Assembly: GCA_030829765.1 (NCBI GenBank) | Contig: JAUROO010000144.1 | Span: 1 to 28,893, forward strand | Reading direction: 5' to 3' | Length of the DNA stretch: 28,893 nucleotides | Source of the DNA: Miltoncostaeales bacterium | GTDB taxonomy: Bacteria > Actinomycetota > Thermoleophilia > Miltoncostaeales > Miltoncostaeaceae | Part shown: one piece after another, positions 1-7,846 of the stretch | Layout: every line of letters begins with the position of its first letter | Position numbering within the stretch: position 1 is the first letter of the stretch | The notes under the pieces: generated by a model | What the model saw: the letters and a program-made list of their open reading frames with translations, nothing else | What the model was told of the DNA's origin: nothing | Database searches by the model: none | Made by a program: the position numbers and the translations under genes

Positions 1-1
1 C

Positions 2-802
2 ATCGAACCGCTCATCACGAAGGCGGCGCAGCGACGGAGGTTCCGGAAGGGCGTCGCGAAAGCCCGGCAGCGCGACAACCTGCAGGCGCTCGGCAAGCTC
101 GCCACCACCAAGGCGGACGGCGACCTGCACATCGTGGACCAGCCGCCGCTCCTCACCCACGTCCCCCTGGAGGGCGACGCCCGCGCAGTGGTGGAACGGA
201 TCACGGAGCAGTACCGCGACACCCTGGCCGACGACCGCCGGCACGTCTTCGACCGGTACCGGTTCGCCGACAGCGCGCGCAAGGTGGTGGGCGTGGGCTC
301 CGTGGGCCTGGATGCCCGCATCGCGCTCTTCAAGGGCCGCGACGATGCCGACCCGCTGTTCCTCCAGATGAAGGAGGCCCGCGCATCGGTGCTCGCGCCG
401 TATGCGGGCCGGAGCCCGTACCGCCACCAGGGCCACCGGGTGGTGGAGGGACAGCGCCTCATGCAGGCGGCCAGCGACATGTTCCTGGGGTGGTACACGG
501 GCGCCAACCGGCGCCAGTACTACGTGCGGCAGTTGCGCGACATGAAGGGATCCGCCGATGTCGCGGCGATGGACGCGAACTGGCTGGCCGGCTACGCGCG
601 GCTGTGCGGGGGCACCCTCGCGCACGGCCACGCACGGGGCGGTGACGCCTGCGTGATCACCGGGTACCTGGGGTCGGGCACCCGGTTCGACGAGGCCATG
701 GCCGACTTCGCCCGCGACTACGCGGCGCAGTCCATCGCCGACCATGCCGCGCTGGAGCAGGCCATCCACGACGGCCGCGTGGTGGCGGAGGCGGGCGTCT
801 AG
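2..802 (+). CDS. DUF2252 family protein (5' truncated)
   Basis: The reading frame is open from base 2 to a TAG at 800-802, so the start lies before the window; 266 residues are visible. The sequence matches my recollection of DUF2252 proteins, a large uncharacterised family with a kinase-like fold: 'VVGVGSVGLDARIALF', 'LFLQMKEARASVL', 'GHRVVEGQRLMQAASDMFLGW' (in part) and 'YYVRQLRDMKGS' are typical blocks of the C-terminal half. The end, with a 'GGTLAHGHARGGD' segment followed by a helical 'FARDYAAQSIADH' stretch, is also typical. The molecular function is unknown in the family. No neighbour gives a clue. Confidence 0.85.
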   Translation: MEPLITKAAQRRRFRKGVAKARQRDNLQALGKLATTKADGDLHIVDQPPLLTHVPLEGDARAVVERITEQYRDTLADDRRHVFDRYRFADSARKVVGVGSVGLDARIALFKGRDDADPLFLQMKEARASVLAPYAGRSPYRHQGHRVVEGQRLMQAASDMFLGWYTGANRRQYYVRQLRDMKGSADVAAMDANWLAGYARLCGGTLAHGHARGGDACVITGYLGSGTRFDEAMADFARDYAAQSIADHAALEQAIHDGRVVAEAGV

Positions 803-863
803 GAGTCCACGGGGGACTCTGAGGTGCCGCGCGATCCGGGGTGACGCCGAAGCGAGGCATCCG

Positions 864-869
864 TAGCCT
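864..869 (+). promoter_or_regulatory. -10 element TAGCCT, leaderless promoter
   Basis: TAGCCT lies 7 bases before the ATG at 877. This spacing recurs through the window and places transcription start at or near the start codon. Confidence 0.5.
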
Positions 870-876
870 GTCCGGA

Positions 877-1377
877 ATGGAGGCAGGTACGGCTCGCGCG
901 AACCGGTGGCGACACCGGTTTCTCTCGCACACCTCACGTGCCGTCTACGGCACCATCGTGGCCACGGCAGTTATTGCCGGGACCAACGTGGCCATCACCG
1001 ACTGGGACAGCGGCGAGTTCCTGGCCACCCTCATCGTCACCCTTGTGGTGCTCTGGTTCGCCGAGATCTACTCCGAGGTGCTGGGCGACAGGGGCAGCGG
1101 GTCGCTGTGGCGGCGCATCCGGCGCGCGGCCGGCGAGCATGGCCCCGTGCTCGAGCCGGTCGTGCCCCTCGGCATACCGCTGCTGCTGGGCACGGTCGGC
1201 GTGATCGACGAGGCCACCGCGGTCCTGCTGACGCTGGTGGTGGCCGTGCTGGCGCTGGCCACGTGGGGCGGCATCGCGGCGCGGCAACGCGGCGCATCGG
1301 GGCTGATGACCACCGGAGCAGCCGTCACCAGCGCCCTCCTCGGGGTCATCATCATCATCCTCAAGACCTTCCATTGA
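877..1377 (+). CDS. Small integral membrane protein, unknown function
   Basis: The 166-residue product has a short basic N-terminus and about four hydrophobic segments (near residues 25-45, 50-70, 95-120 and 135-160), ending in an Ile-rich run and KTFH. I recognise no domain with certainty; 'LATLIVTLVVLWFAEIYSEVLGD' (in part) resembles uncharacterised actinobacterial membrane proteins. A GTG at 841 would give a longer protein, but the TAGCCT hexamer 7 bases before ATG 877 argues for the shorter start. The stop overlaps the proposed TTG start of the endonuclease III gene, so the two are probably cotranscribed. Confidence 0.7.
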   Translation: MEAGTARANRWRHRFLSHTSRAVYGTIVATAVIAGTNVAITDWDSGEFLATLIVTLVVLWFAEIYSEVLGDRGSGSLWRRIRRAAGEHGPVLEPVVPLGIPLLLGTVGVIDEATAVLLTLVVAVLALATWGGIAARQRGASGLMTTGAAVTSALLGVIIIILKTFH

Positions 1378-2042
1378 GCACTCCCCGCGCTGCACGCGAG
1401 AGGCGGCCGCGATCCCGCAAGGGGCGCGGGCGCGTGGTGGCCGAGGTGCTCGCCGAGGAACGACCCGTCGTGCCCGTGCCCCTCGACCACCGGAACGCCT
1501 ACGAGCTGCTTGCCGCCACGATCCTGTCGGCGCAATGCACCGACGTCATGGTGAACCGCGTCACGCCGTCCCTGTTCGCCCGCTATCCCTCCCCTGCCGC
1601 GCTGGCCGCGGCGGATCCCGCCGAGCTCGAGGAGATCATCCGCCCCACGGGCTTCTATCGCGCGAAGGCCCGGTCGCTCATCGGCATGGCGGCGGCGGTC
1701 GAGGAGCGCTTCGATGGCCAGGTCCCCGGCACCATGGCCGAACTCGTCACATTGCCCGGCGTGGGCCGCAAGACCGCCAGCGTCATCCTGGGGCACTGGT
1801 TCGACGAGCCCGCAATCGCGGTGGATACCCACGTTCTGCGACTGTCGCGGCGGCTGGGCCTGAGCGAATCCGACGACCCGGTGCGGGTGGAGGCCGACCT
1901 GAAGGAGGTCTGGCCGCGGCAGATGTGGGCCGACACGGGCCTGCGGCTGATCATGCACGGCCGCGAGGTATGCACCGCGCGACGGCCCCGCTGCGACGAA
2001 TGCCCCCTGGTGAACGCCTGCGTCAGCCGCGGCGCGTTCTGA
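1374..2042 (+). CDS. nth: Endonuclease III (DNA glycosylase/AP lyase)
   Basis: Base-excision repair enzyme that removes oxidised pyrimidines and cleaves the abasic site. The 222-residue product has the helix-hairpin-helix 'LPGVGRKTA' with the catalytic Lys (residue 133), the catalytic Asp in 'AVDTH' (151), and a complete 4Fe-4S loop: Cys 200, 207, 210 and 216 with C-x6-C-x2-C-x5-C spacing. Its length fits the family (E. coli 211). The start is uncertain. TTG 1374 overlaps the previous stop (TTGA) and preserves the basic N-terminal helix. GTG 1434 has a better upstream purine run (AAGGGG) but would trim that helix. Confidence 0.93.
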   Translation: MSTPRAARERRPRSRKGRGRVVAEVLAEERPVVPVPLDHRNAYELLAATILSAQCTDVMVNRVTPSLFARYPSPAALAAADPAELEEIIRPTGFYRAKARSLIGMAAAVEERFDGQVPGTMAELVTLPGVGRKTASVILGHWFDEPAIAVDTHVLRLSRRLGLSESDDPVRVEADLKEVWPRQMWADTGLRLIMHGREVCTARRPRCDECPLVNACVSRGAF

Positions 2043-2052
2043 GTGCGGCCGC

Positions 2053-2934
2053 CTAGACGCCCTGGGGCGGCGGCGGGTCCTGCCGCTCGCGCAGGAAGCG
2101 CTCGAGCTCGGCCACCAGCTCATCGCCGGAGGGCAGGTCCTGCGCCTCCAGGCGGTCGTCGTCCGCCGCCTGCTCCAGTTGCTCCACCAACTGCTGAAGC
2201 CGCGGGTCGGCGGCCACCACCTGGTCCACCTGCTCCTCGAACTCGCGCGCGTTCGCGCGCACGCCCGTGGTGTCGAACGGCACGCCCGTCGCAGTGGTGA
2301 CCCCCTCGAGCAGCGCGAGCTCCGCCTTGTGGTTGATCACCCCGGCGGCGTAGTGGGATGCCGGAGCCCATAGCGACACGGCCTCCAGGCCGCGCTCGGC
2401 CGCAAGCAGGTGCAGCACGCCCACGATGCCGGTAGGGCCCCGGTAACCGGGAGGACGCGTGTCGATGCCCTCCACCAGGCCCTCCTCGGTGGCCATGACG
2501 GTGAGCATCACGTCGCGGGTATGCGGCACGTCGGCCAGCAGGGCGCCCAGGGTCACGAACCGCCGCACGCCCAGGGCCTCCACGGCATCCAGCAGCAGGC
2601 GGCAGAACGTGGGCCACTTCATCGACGGCTCGCCGCCCACCACCAGCACCAGGTCGTGCGCGGAGTCGGGGCACCGGATGGCCGTGATCTCCACCTCGGG
2701 CCACGTGAGCGCGGGATCGGGTCCGGTCAGGTCGATGATCGGCCGGGTCACCTGGAAGTCGTAGAACTCCTCCGGGTCCACCGAGCCGATGCGCTCCGCG
2801 CCCCGTTGCTCCGCGATGGTGGCGATGGTGGCGGACGCCGCGCTGGCGGCATCGTTCCAGCCGCGGAAGGCCACGACCACGATGGGATCGCGCAGCGGCG
2901 GATCGGGCGGGGTGATTGAGAGCATTCCGGACAT
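2053..2934 (-). CDS. PAC2 family protein
   Basis: The 293-residue product resembles PAC2 (proteasome assembly chaperone 2-like) proteins, which are widespread in Actinobacteria and archaea. Supporting blocks are 'DPIVVVAFRGWNDAASAAS' at residues 16-34, 'LVLVVGGEPSMKWPTF' in the middle, 'VTLGALLADVPHTR' and 'GPTGIVGVLHLLAAERGL'. Bacterial members have no settled function; actinobacterial ones occur with or without proteasomes, and no proteasome gene is visible here. The longest ORF begins further upstream, but similarity begins after residue 10 from ATG 2934. A CACCAT hexamer lies 6 bases before that ATG. The acidic C-terminus is low complexity. It is divergent from the MFS gene. Confidence 0.85.
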   Translation of the reverse strand: MSGMLSITPPDPPLRDPIVVVAFRGWNDAASAASATIATIAEQRGAERIGSVDPEEFYDFQVTRPIIDLTGPDPALTWPEVEITAIRCPDSAHDLVLVVGGEPSMKWPTFCRLLLDAVEALGVRRFVTLGALLADVPHTRDVMLTVMATEEGLVEGIDTRPPGYRGPTGIVGVLHLLAAERGLEAVSLWAPASHYAAGVINHKAELALLEGVTTATGVPFDTTGVRANAREFEEQVDQVVAADPRLQQLVEQLEQAADDDRLEAQDLPSGDELVAELERFLRERQDPPPPQGV

Positions 2935-2940
2935 GGCTGC

Positions 2941-2946
2941 ATGGTG
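2941..2946 (-). promoter_or_regulatory. Possible -10 element CACCAT, leaderless promoter
   Basis: On the minus strand CACCAT is 6 bases before ATG 2934. It is a weaker match than TANNNT but has the same spacing as the other leaderless starts. Confidence 0.35.
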
Positions 2947-2988
2947 ACAGGTGATCGCCCGCGCGGCCGCGTGTTCGGCACCACGGGG

Positions 2989-2994
2989 TAGCGT
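2989..2994 (+). promoter_or_regulatory. -10 element TAGCGT, leaderless promoter
   Basis: TAGCGT lies 7 bases before the GTG at 3002 and fixes the start of the MFS gene. Confidence 0.5.
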
Positions 2995-3001
2995 GGGCAC
3001 C

Positions 3002-4210
3002 GTGAGCATCACCGCCCCCCACCCCGCCCGCCGGAGGGTGTTCACGCTGGCAACCGCCGCCATCGCGGTCGACACGCTGCTGTTCAGCGCAATCGTGCCT
3101 GCGCTGCCCGTCTACCAGCGCGAGATGGGCATATCCGACACCCAGGTGGCCCTGCTGTTCGCCGCCTTCCCGATCGCACAGCTCATCACCGCGCTCGCCC
3201 TGCCGCGGTGGGTGGATCGCGCCGGGCGGCGCACCGCGCTGATGGCGGGGGCACTCCTGCTCTTCGCATCGGGGGTCGCGTTCGCGTTCACCACCGAGCC
3301 TGTCACCCTCGCCATCGCCCGCGCCGTGCAGGGCGGGGCGGCGGCACTCACGTGGACCGGGGCCCTCGCGGCCGTCAGCGATGTGTACCCCGTGGACCAA
3401 CTGGGCTTCCGGTTGGGGCTGGCCGAGACGGCCGGCGGCGGCGTCGGGCTGCTCGGGCCCCTGCTCTCCGGGGTGCTGATTGATGCGATCGGCGTGCGCG
3501 AGACGTTCCTCCTCATCTCGGTGGTTCCCCTGGTGCTCGCGGCCGCCGTGGCGCTGATCCCCGAGACCGCCCGGCCGTCACCCACCCCGCCCTCGGTGCT
3601 GCAGGGGCTGCGCGGGGTGGCCCGGTCGCCGGGGGCGCGCGCCGGCGGCCTGGCACTCATCCTCCTCGCGCTGGTCGAGGCCATGCTGGAACCTCTGCTG
3701 CCGCTGGATCTCGCCGACCGGCTCGGGCTCTCGTCTGCAGGAATCGGACTGGTGCTGGCCCTCGGCACCGCGGCCGTATTCCTCGGATCGCCCCTCGGGG
3801 GATGGTGGTCGGACAAGGCGGGGCGCCGCCGACCCCTGCTGGTCGGGGGAGCCGTTACCGCGCTCACGCTGCCGTTCGTCGCCATCGGTCCGCCCTGGTG
3901 GGTCACCCTGGTCCTGGCCGTATGCCTGGGCGCCGCGGCGGTGCTGGCCGCTCCATCCGGGCCCCTCTTCACCGAGGCGGTGGACCACATGGGCCATGCC
4001 GGCTCCTACGGACTGAGCGCGGCGTCCATGGTCGCCGTGTACTCCCTGGGCTACACGATCGGCCCGCTCATCGGCGGTGGGCTCCATCTGGTGCTGGATT
4101 TCCGGGGGGTGGCACTGGTGGTCGCAGGCATCGTCGCCGCCGGCACCGTGGCCAGCGCGATCATGCTCCCCCGCGACCCCGACGGACACCGCGGGCGCCG
4201 CCTCACCTAG
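3002..4210 (+). CDS. MFS transporter, DHA1-like drug/metabolite exporter
   Basis: A 402-residue polytopic inner-membrane protein with about 12 hydrophobic segments. The motif A region 'PRWVDRAGRRTAL' follows TM2. The repeat of motif A in the second half is 'GGWWSDKAGRRRPLL'. The N-terminal 'VDTLLFSAIVPALPVY' resembles vesicular amine transporter and drug:H+ antiporter families. The substrate cannot be read from sequence. The GTG start at 3002 is chosen because TAGCGT lies 7 bases upstream; the ORF is open further back to 2951, but that stretch lacks membrane or family features. It ends at a TAG that overlaps the promoter of the next gene. Confidence 0.88.
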   Translation: MSITAPHPARRRVFTLATAAIAVDTLLFSAIVPALPVYQREMGISDTQVALLFAAFPIAQLITALALPRWVDRAGRRTALMAGALLLFASGVAFAFTTEPVTLAIARAVQGGAAALTWTGALAAVSDVYPVDQLGFRLGLAETAGGGVGLLGPLLSGVLIDAIGVRETFLLISVVPLVLAAAVALIPETARPSPTPPSVLQGLRGVARSPGARAGGLALILLALVEAMLEPLLPLDLADRLGLSSAGIGLVLALGTAAVFLGSPLGGWWSDKAGRRRPLLVGGAVTALTLPFVAIGPPWWVTLVLAVCLGAAAVLAAPSGPLFTEAVDHMGHAGSYGLSAASMVAVYSLGYTIGPLIGGGLHLVLDFRGVALVVAGIVAAGTVASAIMLPRDPDGHRGRRLT

Positions 4211-4213
4211 CAT
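4208..4213 (+). promoter_or_regulatory. -10 element TAGCAT
   Basis: TAGCAT overlaps the MFS stop codon. The downstream start (GTG 4247) also has a GGAGG at 4232-4236, so this would give a leadered mRNA. Confidence 0.4.
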
Positions 4214-4246
4214 CCCGCTCCGGAATCAACCGGAGGACGCCTGCAC

Positions 4247-4672
4247 GTGGGACGCACCACCAGTACCGCGGCACGGATCGCGGCGACGACGCTCATCGGC
4301 GCCGCAGTCGCAACGCCGGCGCTCGCCCAGAACAGCTACAACGTGCGCGCCGAGGGCAAGGTGGCGAAGCCGACGAAGATCACGCGCACCACGGCCGTGC
4401 TCAACGGCTACGTGCAGAATCCCACGGGGCAGCGGACGCGGCTCGCGTTCACCGCGGGGCGTCGCACGTTCACGACGCGGTGGAGCACCAGCCGGCTGCC
4501 GCGCAGGGTCTCGGTGCGGGCGACCAAACTGCGCCCCGGCACGCGCTACCGCGTGGTGGGACGAGTGCAGGCCTACGTTCTGTGCCGCGGCACGAAGCGC
4601 AGGCCCTGCACGCGGAAGTTCATCATCAAGAACCGTCCGGCGGGTGTCATCACCTTCCGGACGAAGGGCTAG
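4247..4672 (+). CDS. Secreted small basic protein, possible fibronectin III-like fold
   Basis: The 141-residue product begins with a signal peptide: an N-terminal Arg, a hydrophobic core around residues 12-24 and a probable cut after 'ATPALA'. The mature part is rich in Lys, Arg and Thr. It contains 'TTAVLNGYVQNPTG' and 'LRPGTRYRVVGR', which resemble the B strand and the Pro-Gly-Tyr turn of fibronectin type III-like domains. Two Cys ('LCRGTKRRPC') could form a disulfide. It is probably an exported cell-surface protein of unknown role. Start GTG 4247 has GGAGG ten bases upstream. The next gene follows after 8 bases. Confidence 0.7.
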   Translation: MGRTTSTAARIAATTLIGAAVATPALAQNSYNVRAEGKVAKPTKITRTTAVLNGYVQNPTGQRTRLAFTAGRRTFTTRWSTSRLPRRVSVRATKLRPGTRYRVVGRVQAYVLCRGTKRRPCTRKFIIKNRPAGVITFRTKG

Positions 4673-4680
4673 GAGTGGGC

Positions 4681-5409
4681 ATGGCGACCGTTGACCCGAA
4701 GCGCGCGGCACTGGTGAGGGCGCTCATGGAGCGCGACCTCTACGAGATGCTCGACGTCCCGCGCGACGCCGGCGACGAGGAGATCCTCGCCGCCATCGCG
4801 CGGCGCACCGAGTGGGTGGAGGAGACCCCCATGCGCCATGCCGACCGCGAGGCGGAGATGCACTGGCTGGCCTGGGCGGATCGGGCGCTGGTGCGCGACC
4901 CGGAGATCCGCGCCGAGTACGACGCCGCGCTCGAGAACAAGGCCGCTGCCGAGGACCGTGCCGTGGAGGCACGCCAGCGCGTGCGGCGGCTGCGCGTGGC
5001 ACGTGACCAGCTCGCCCGGCGCGAAGCCGAGCGCTCCGTACCGGTCGAGGCGCCGAAGAAGGCCGCCACCCCGCGGCGCACCGCCGCCGATGACGCGCCC
5101 GCCGGCGCGGGCCCCGAGGTGGTGGCCGTGGAGGTGGACGAGGTGGTCGAGGTCACCGAGACGCCCGCGGGCACGGTCATCACCGACGTCACCGAAACCG
5201 TCACGGTCACGGCGGGTGACGACGGCATCGAGGTCACCGACACCGTGGACGTCGTGGAGGCCGTCATCGCGCCCGATGGCAACGTGGAGGCCATCGAGGT
5301 CACCGAGACCGTCACCATCACCGGCGACGCCGACGGCGGGGTCGAGGTCACCGAGACCGTCGAGGTGGATGCCATCCTCGACGAGCCCGGCGACGCGCCG
5401 CAGGGCTAG
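4681..5409 (+). CDS. J-like domain protein without HPD, C-terminal VT-rich repeats
   Basis: The 242-residue product has an N-terminal region (about residues 19-80) that aligns by eye with DnaJ J domains: 'LYEMLDVPRDAGDEEI' matches helix I-II and 'RDPEIRAEYDAAL' matches the end of helix IV. The HPD tripeptide that activates DnaK is missing; 'EETPMRHAD' sits in its place. A charged helix (90-125) follows. The C-terminal 100 residues are very acidic and repeat a [ED]VT[ED]TV unit with alternating Val/Thr, suggesting beta strands. Function unknown; DnaK stimulation is unlikely without HPD. AGGAG lies five bases before the start. Its stop shares CTAG with the convergent gene. Confidence 0.75.
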   Translation: MATVDPKRAALVRALMERDLYEMLDVPRDAGDEEILAAIARRTEWVEETPMRHADREAEMHWLAWADRALVRDPEIRAEYDAALENKAAAEDRAVEARQRVRRLRVARDQLARREAERSVPVEAPKKAATPRRTAADDAPAGAGPEVVAVEVDEVVEVTETPAGTVITDVTETVTVTAGDDGIEVTDTVDVVEAVIAPDGNVEAIEVTETVTITGDADGGVEVTETVEVDAILDEPGDAPQG

Positions 5410-6380
5410 GCCTCGCAGATGCGACGGGCCGCCCAGCGGCCCGTCGCGGCAACATCCTCCATATTCGGGCCCGCCGCCACCGCATCGCCCGCCACGACCA
5501 CCCGCGTCCACTCCGGGTTGATGGCGCCCTGATCCAGGCGCTCCCGCGCGGTTGCGTAGCGCCAGCGCTTCACCTGCGCCCACGCGGGCGAGGTTGCCGG
5601 ACGGCCCAGCACCTTCGCCAGCGCGGGGAGCGCCTCCGCCAGCACCGCCCGATCCGAGGCCTCCATCAGCGCCTCGCTCACGTCGCCGTCCAGGCGCGCC
5701 ACGAACGGCACCACGCCATCCACCGGCGGGCGGCCCTTGGCCATCTCGTTCGTCACGTACGCGATGGGGCCGGTGAGCGGACGGTGCGCAAACCACTCCG
5801 GAGGATCAATGGCCACCCCCGCGAGCAGCATCACGGCGGTGTCGTAGGCGACCGCGCGCATGTCGGAGGCACGCACGGCGCCACGCGGGCTGGCATCGAG
5901 CAGGTCGGCGGCCTGGGCACCGGGCGCGGTGATCACCACCCAGTCGAAGCATCCCAGCGAGTTCCCCTGGTCCTGCGCCACCTCCAGGAGGTCACCGTCC
6001 TGCCGGATGCCCGCCACGCGGACCTCGGTGACCACGTCCAGGTCTTCCGCGAGGGCCTTCGGCAGGCGCGTTGCCCCCTGTGGCCAGGCGAGCCGCGGGG
6101 CACCATCGATGATGCGCCCGGGCGAGGGATCCCCAGGCGCCTCCACCTCGATCACGTCATCGGTGGCGAGGTCCACCACGAACTCCGCCAGGACCCCGTC
6201 ACGCGGTACGTCCAGCAGGGGCAGGCCGTGGTCCACCACGGTGCCCTCCACCCGGCGGGCGGCCATGCGCCCCCCCACCCCGCGGCTCTTCTCGAGCACC
6301 ACCACCTCATGCCCGGCACCGCGCAGGTCGCGGGCCGCCACGAGCCCGGCGATGCCCGCGCCGATCACGGCAACCCTCAC
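5406..6380 (-). CDS. Renalase-like FAD/NAD(P)-dependent oxidoreductase
   Basis: The 324-residue product opens with a Rossmann dinucleotide motif, 'VAVIGAGIAGLVAARDL', then 'VVVLEKSRGVGGRMAARR', the usual FAD-binding start of amine-oxidase/renalase-type flavoproteins. It ends with 'VVVAGDAVAAGPNMEDVAATG', the second FAD contact. The substrate is unknown. The GTG start overlaps the TGA of the upstream SDR gene by 4 bases (GTGA), so the photolyase, SDR and FAD genes form one translationally coupled operon. Such flavoproteins often accompany photolyase genes in light-responsive clusters (family knowledge), but no regulator is adjacent here. Confidence 0.88.
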   Translation of the reverse strand: MRVAVIGAGIAGLVAARDLRGAGHEVVVLEKSRGVGGRMAARRVEGTVVDHGLPLLDVPRDGVLAEFVVDLATDDVIEVEAPGDPSPGRIIDGAPRLAWPQGATRLPKALAEDLDVVTEVRVAGIRQDGDLLEVAQDQGNSLGCFDWVVITAPGAQAADLLDASPRGAVRASDMRAVAYDTAVMLLAGVAIDPPEWFAHRPLTGPIAYVTNEMAKGRPPVDGVVPFVARLDGDVSEALMEASDRAVLAEALPALAKVLGRPATSPAWAQVKRWRYATARERLDQGAINPEWTRVVVAGDAVAAGPNMEDVAATGRWAARRICEA

Positions 6381-7846
6381 CCCCGGGCCCCCGCCGCCTC
6401 GCGCTCGCGCCCCTCCTCGCGCGCCAGGCGGCAGATGCTCCGGAGCGTCCCGCCGAACACGTACTGGTGGAAGGGCCACATGGCGTACCAGTATGCCCGC
6501 CCGAAGACCCCCGTCGGATCGAAGAGCGCCGTCTGGTGGATCATCGACCCCGACGGCACCTCCCGCACCTCGTACTGCAGCCAGGCGCGCCCCGGCAGGG
6601 CCATCTCGGCCTTCATGCGCAGCAGATAGCCCGGCTCCACCTCCTCCACGCGCCAGAAGTCCACGGTGTCGCCCACCGCCACGCGCTCGGGGTCCCGGCG
6701 CCCCCGGCGGGCGCCGGCGCCGCCGAACGGCAGGTCCAGCGCGCCGCGGATGTCCCACATCCAATCGGCGTGGTACCAGCCCGCATCGCCGCCGATGCGC
6801 GCGATGGGCGCGAATGCCGCCTCGGGCGGCACGGGCACGAATGCCGAGCGCGAGTCCACCAGCCGCGCGCCCTTGCGCGCGCCACCCCAGCGCATGCGTT
6901 CCTGGCCGCGCGATGACACCGCATCCGACCACTTGGTCTCGGCGAACTCGCGGTCCTCGTTCGCGAGCGCGCGAGCAATCTGTTCGCGCATGCCCCGCGG
7001 GCGCACGTGGAACCGGTGCGCCGGGGCGTCGTCGGTCACCACCGTCTCGGCCCGCAGGCCGTCCACCAGCTCCCGCCCCACGCGCGCGTACACCGGCGTC
7101 ACGAGGCCCAGCCACAGGCTGGAGAGCCGTGGTGTGAGCACCGGAACGCGGATGAAGAACCGCCGCAGCCCCCGGGCGCGGCCGTACTCCACCAGCAGCT
7201 GCCCATAGGAGACCCGGTCGGTGCCGCCGATCCCCACCACCTCGCTGTCCTCCAGCGGGATGCCCGCCGCCTCCACCAGGTACTCGATGACGTCCTCGAT
7301 GCCGATGGGCTGCGTGGGGGTGTCCACCCACTTGGGCCACACCATCACCGGCAGGCGGTCCACCAGGGCACGCACCATCTCGAACGACAGGCTGCCCGAG
7401 CCGATGATCACCGACGACCGGAATTCGATCACCGGAACGGGACCCGCCCGCAGTATCCGCCCCACCTCCTGTCGGCTCTCGAGGTGCGTGGACATGTGCG
7501 GGCCGTGCCCGAGGGCGCCCAGGTAGACGATGCGCCCCACGCCCGCGCGCGCCGCGGCGTCCGCGAAGTTCTGCGCGGCCGTCCGCTCGGCGCGGTGGTA
7601 GTTGCCGCTCGCGCCCATCGAGTGCACCAGGAAGTAGGCGACCTCCACGCCACGCATGGCGTCGTCCAGCCCCTCGCCGGTAATCACATCGCCCTTCACG
7701 ATCCGCGTGGTGGGGCGGCACCGCGGCTCCAGGTTGTCCGGGGTGCGCGCCAGGCAGGTGATGTCATCGCCCCGCTCCTCCAGGCGGTGCAGCAGGCGGC
7801 CCCCCACGTAGCCGGTCGCGCCCGTGATCAGCACGGCGCGGCTCAT
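6377..7846 (-). CDS. SDR family NAD(P)-binding protein with C-terminal DUF2867
   Basis: A 489-residue two-part protein. The N-terminal 300 residues are an atypical short-chain dehydrogenase/reductase: 'VLITGATGYVGGRLL' binds NAD(P), followed by 'YFLVHSMG', 'RIVYLGALG' and 'VPVIEFRSSVIIGSGS'. The C-terminal part, from about residue 330, resembles DUF2867: 'GDAGWYHADWMWDIRG', 'GDTVDFWRVEEVEPGYLL', 'MIHQTALFDPTGVFGRAYWY'. The reaction is unknown. ATG 7846 overlaps the photolyase stop by 4 bases (ATGA), and its own stop overlaps the next start by 4 bases. SDR-DUF2867 proteins next to photolyases are a recurring arrangement. Confidence 0.9.
   Translation of the reverse strand: MSRAVLITGATGYVGGRLLHRLEERGDDITCLARTPDNLEPRCRPTTRIVKGDVITGEGLDDAMRGVEVAYFLVHSMGASGNYHRAERTAAQNFADAAARAGVGRIVYLGALGHGPHMSTHLESRQEVGRILRAGPVPVIEFRSSVIIGSGSLSFEMVRALVDRLPVMVWPKWVDTPTQPIGIEDVIEYLVEAAGIPLEDSEVVGIGGTDRVSYGQLLVEYGRARGLRRFFIRVPVLTPRLSSLWLGLVTPVYARVGRELVDGLRAETVVTDDAPAHRFHVRPRGMREQIARALANEDREFAETKWSDAVSSRGQERMRWGGARKGARLVDSRSAFVPVPPEAAFAPIARIGGDAGWYHADWMWDIRGALDLPFGGAGARRGRRDPERVAVGDTVDFWRVEEVEPGYLLRMKAEMALPGRAWLQYEVREVPSGSMIHQTALFDPTGVFGRAYWYAMWPFHQYVFGGTLRSICRLAREEGREREAAGARG

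Noticed and set aside
5406..7721. A single 771-residue protein on the minus strand across the SDR and FAD genes
   Set aside because: Its first 430 residues are an Arg/Gly-rich shadow of the SDR gene in another frame; only the last 324 residues are the flavoprotein.
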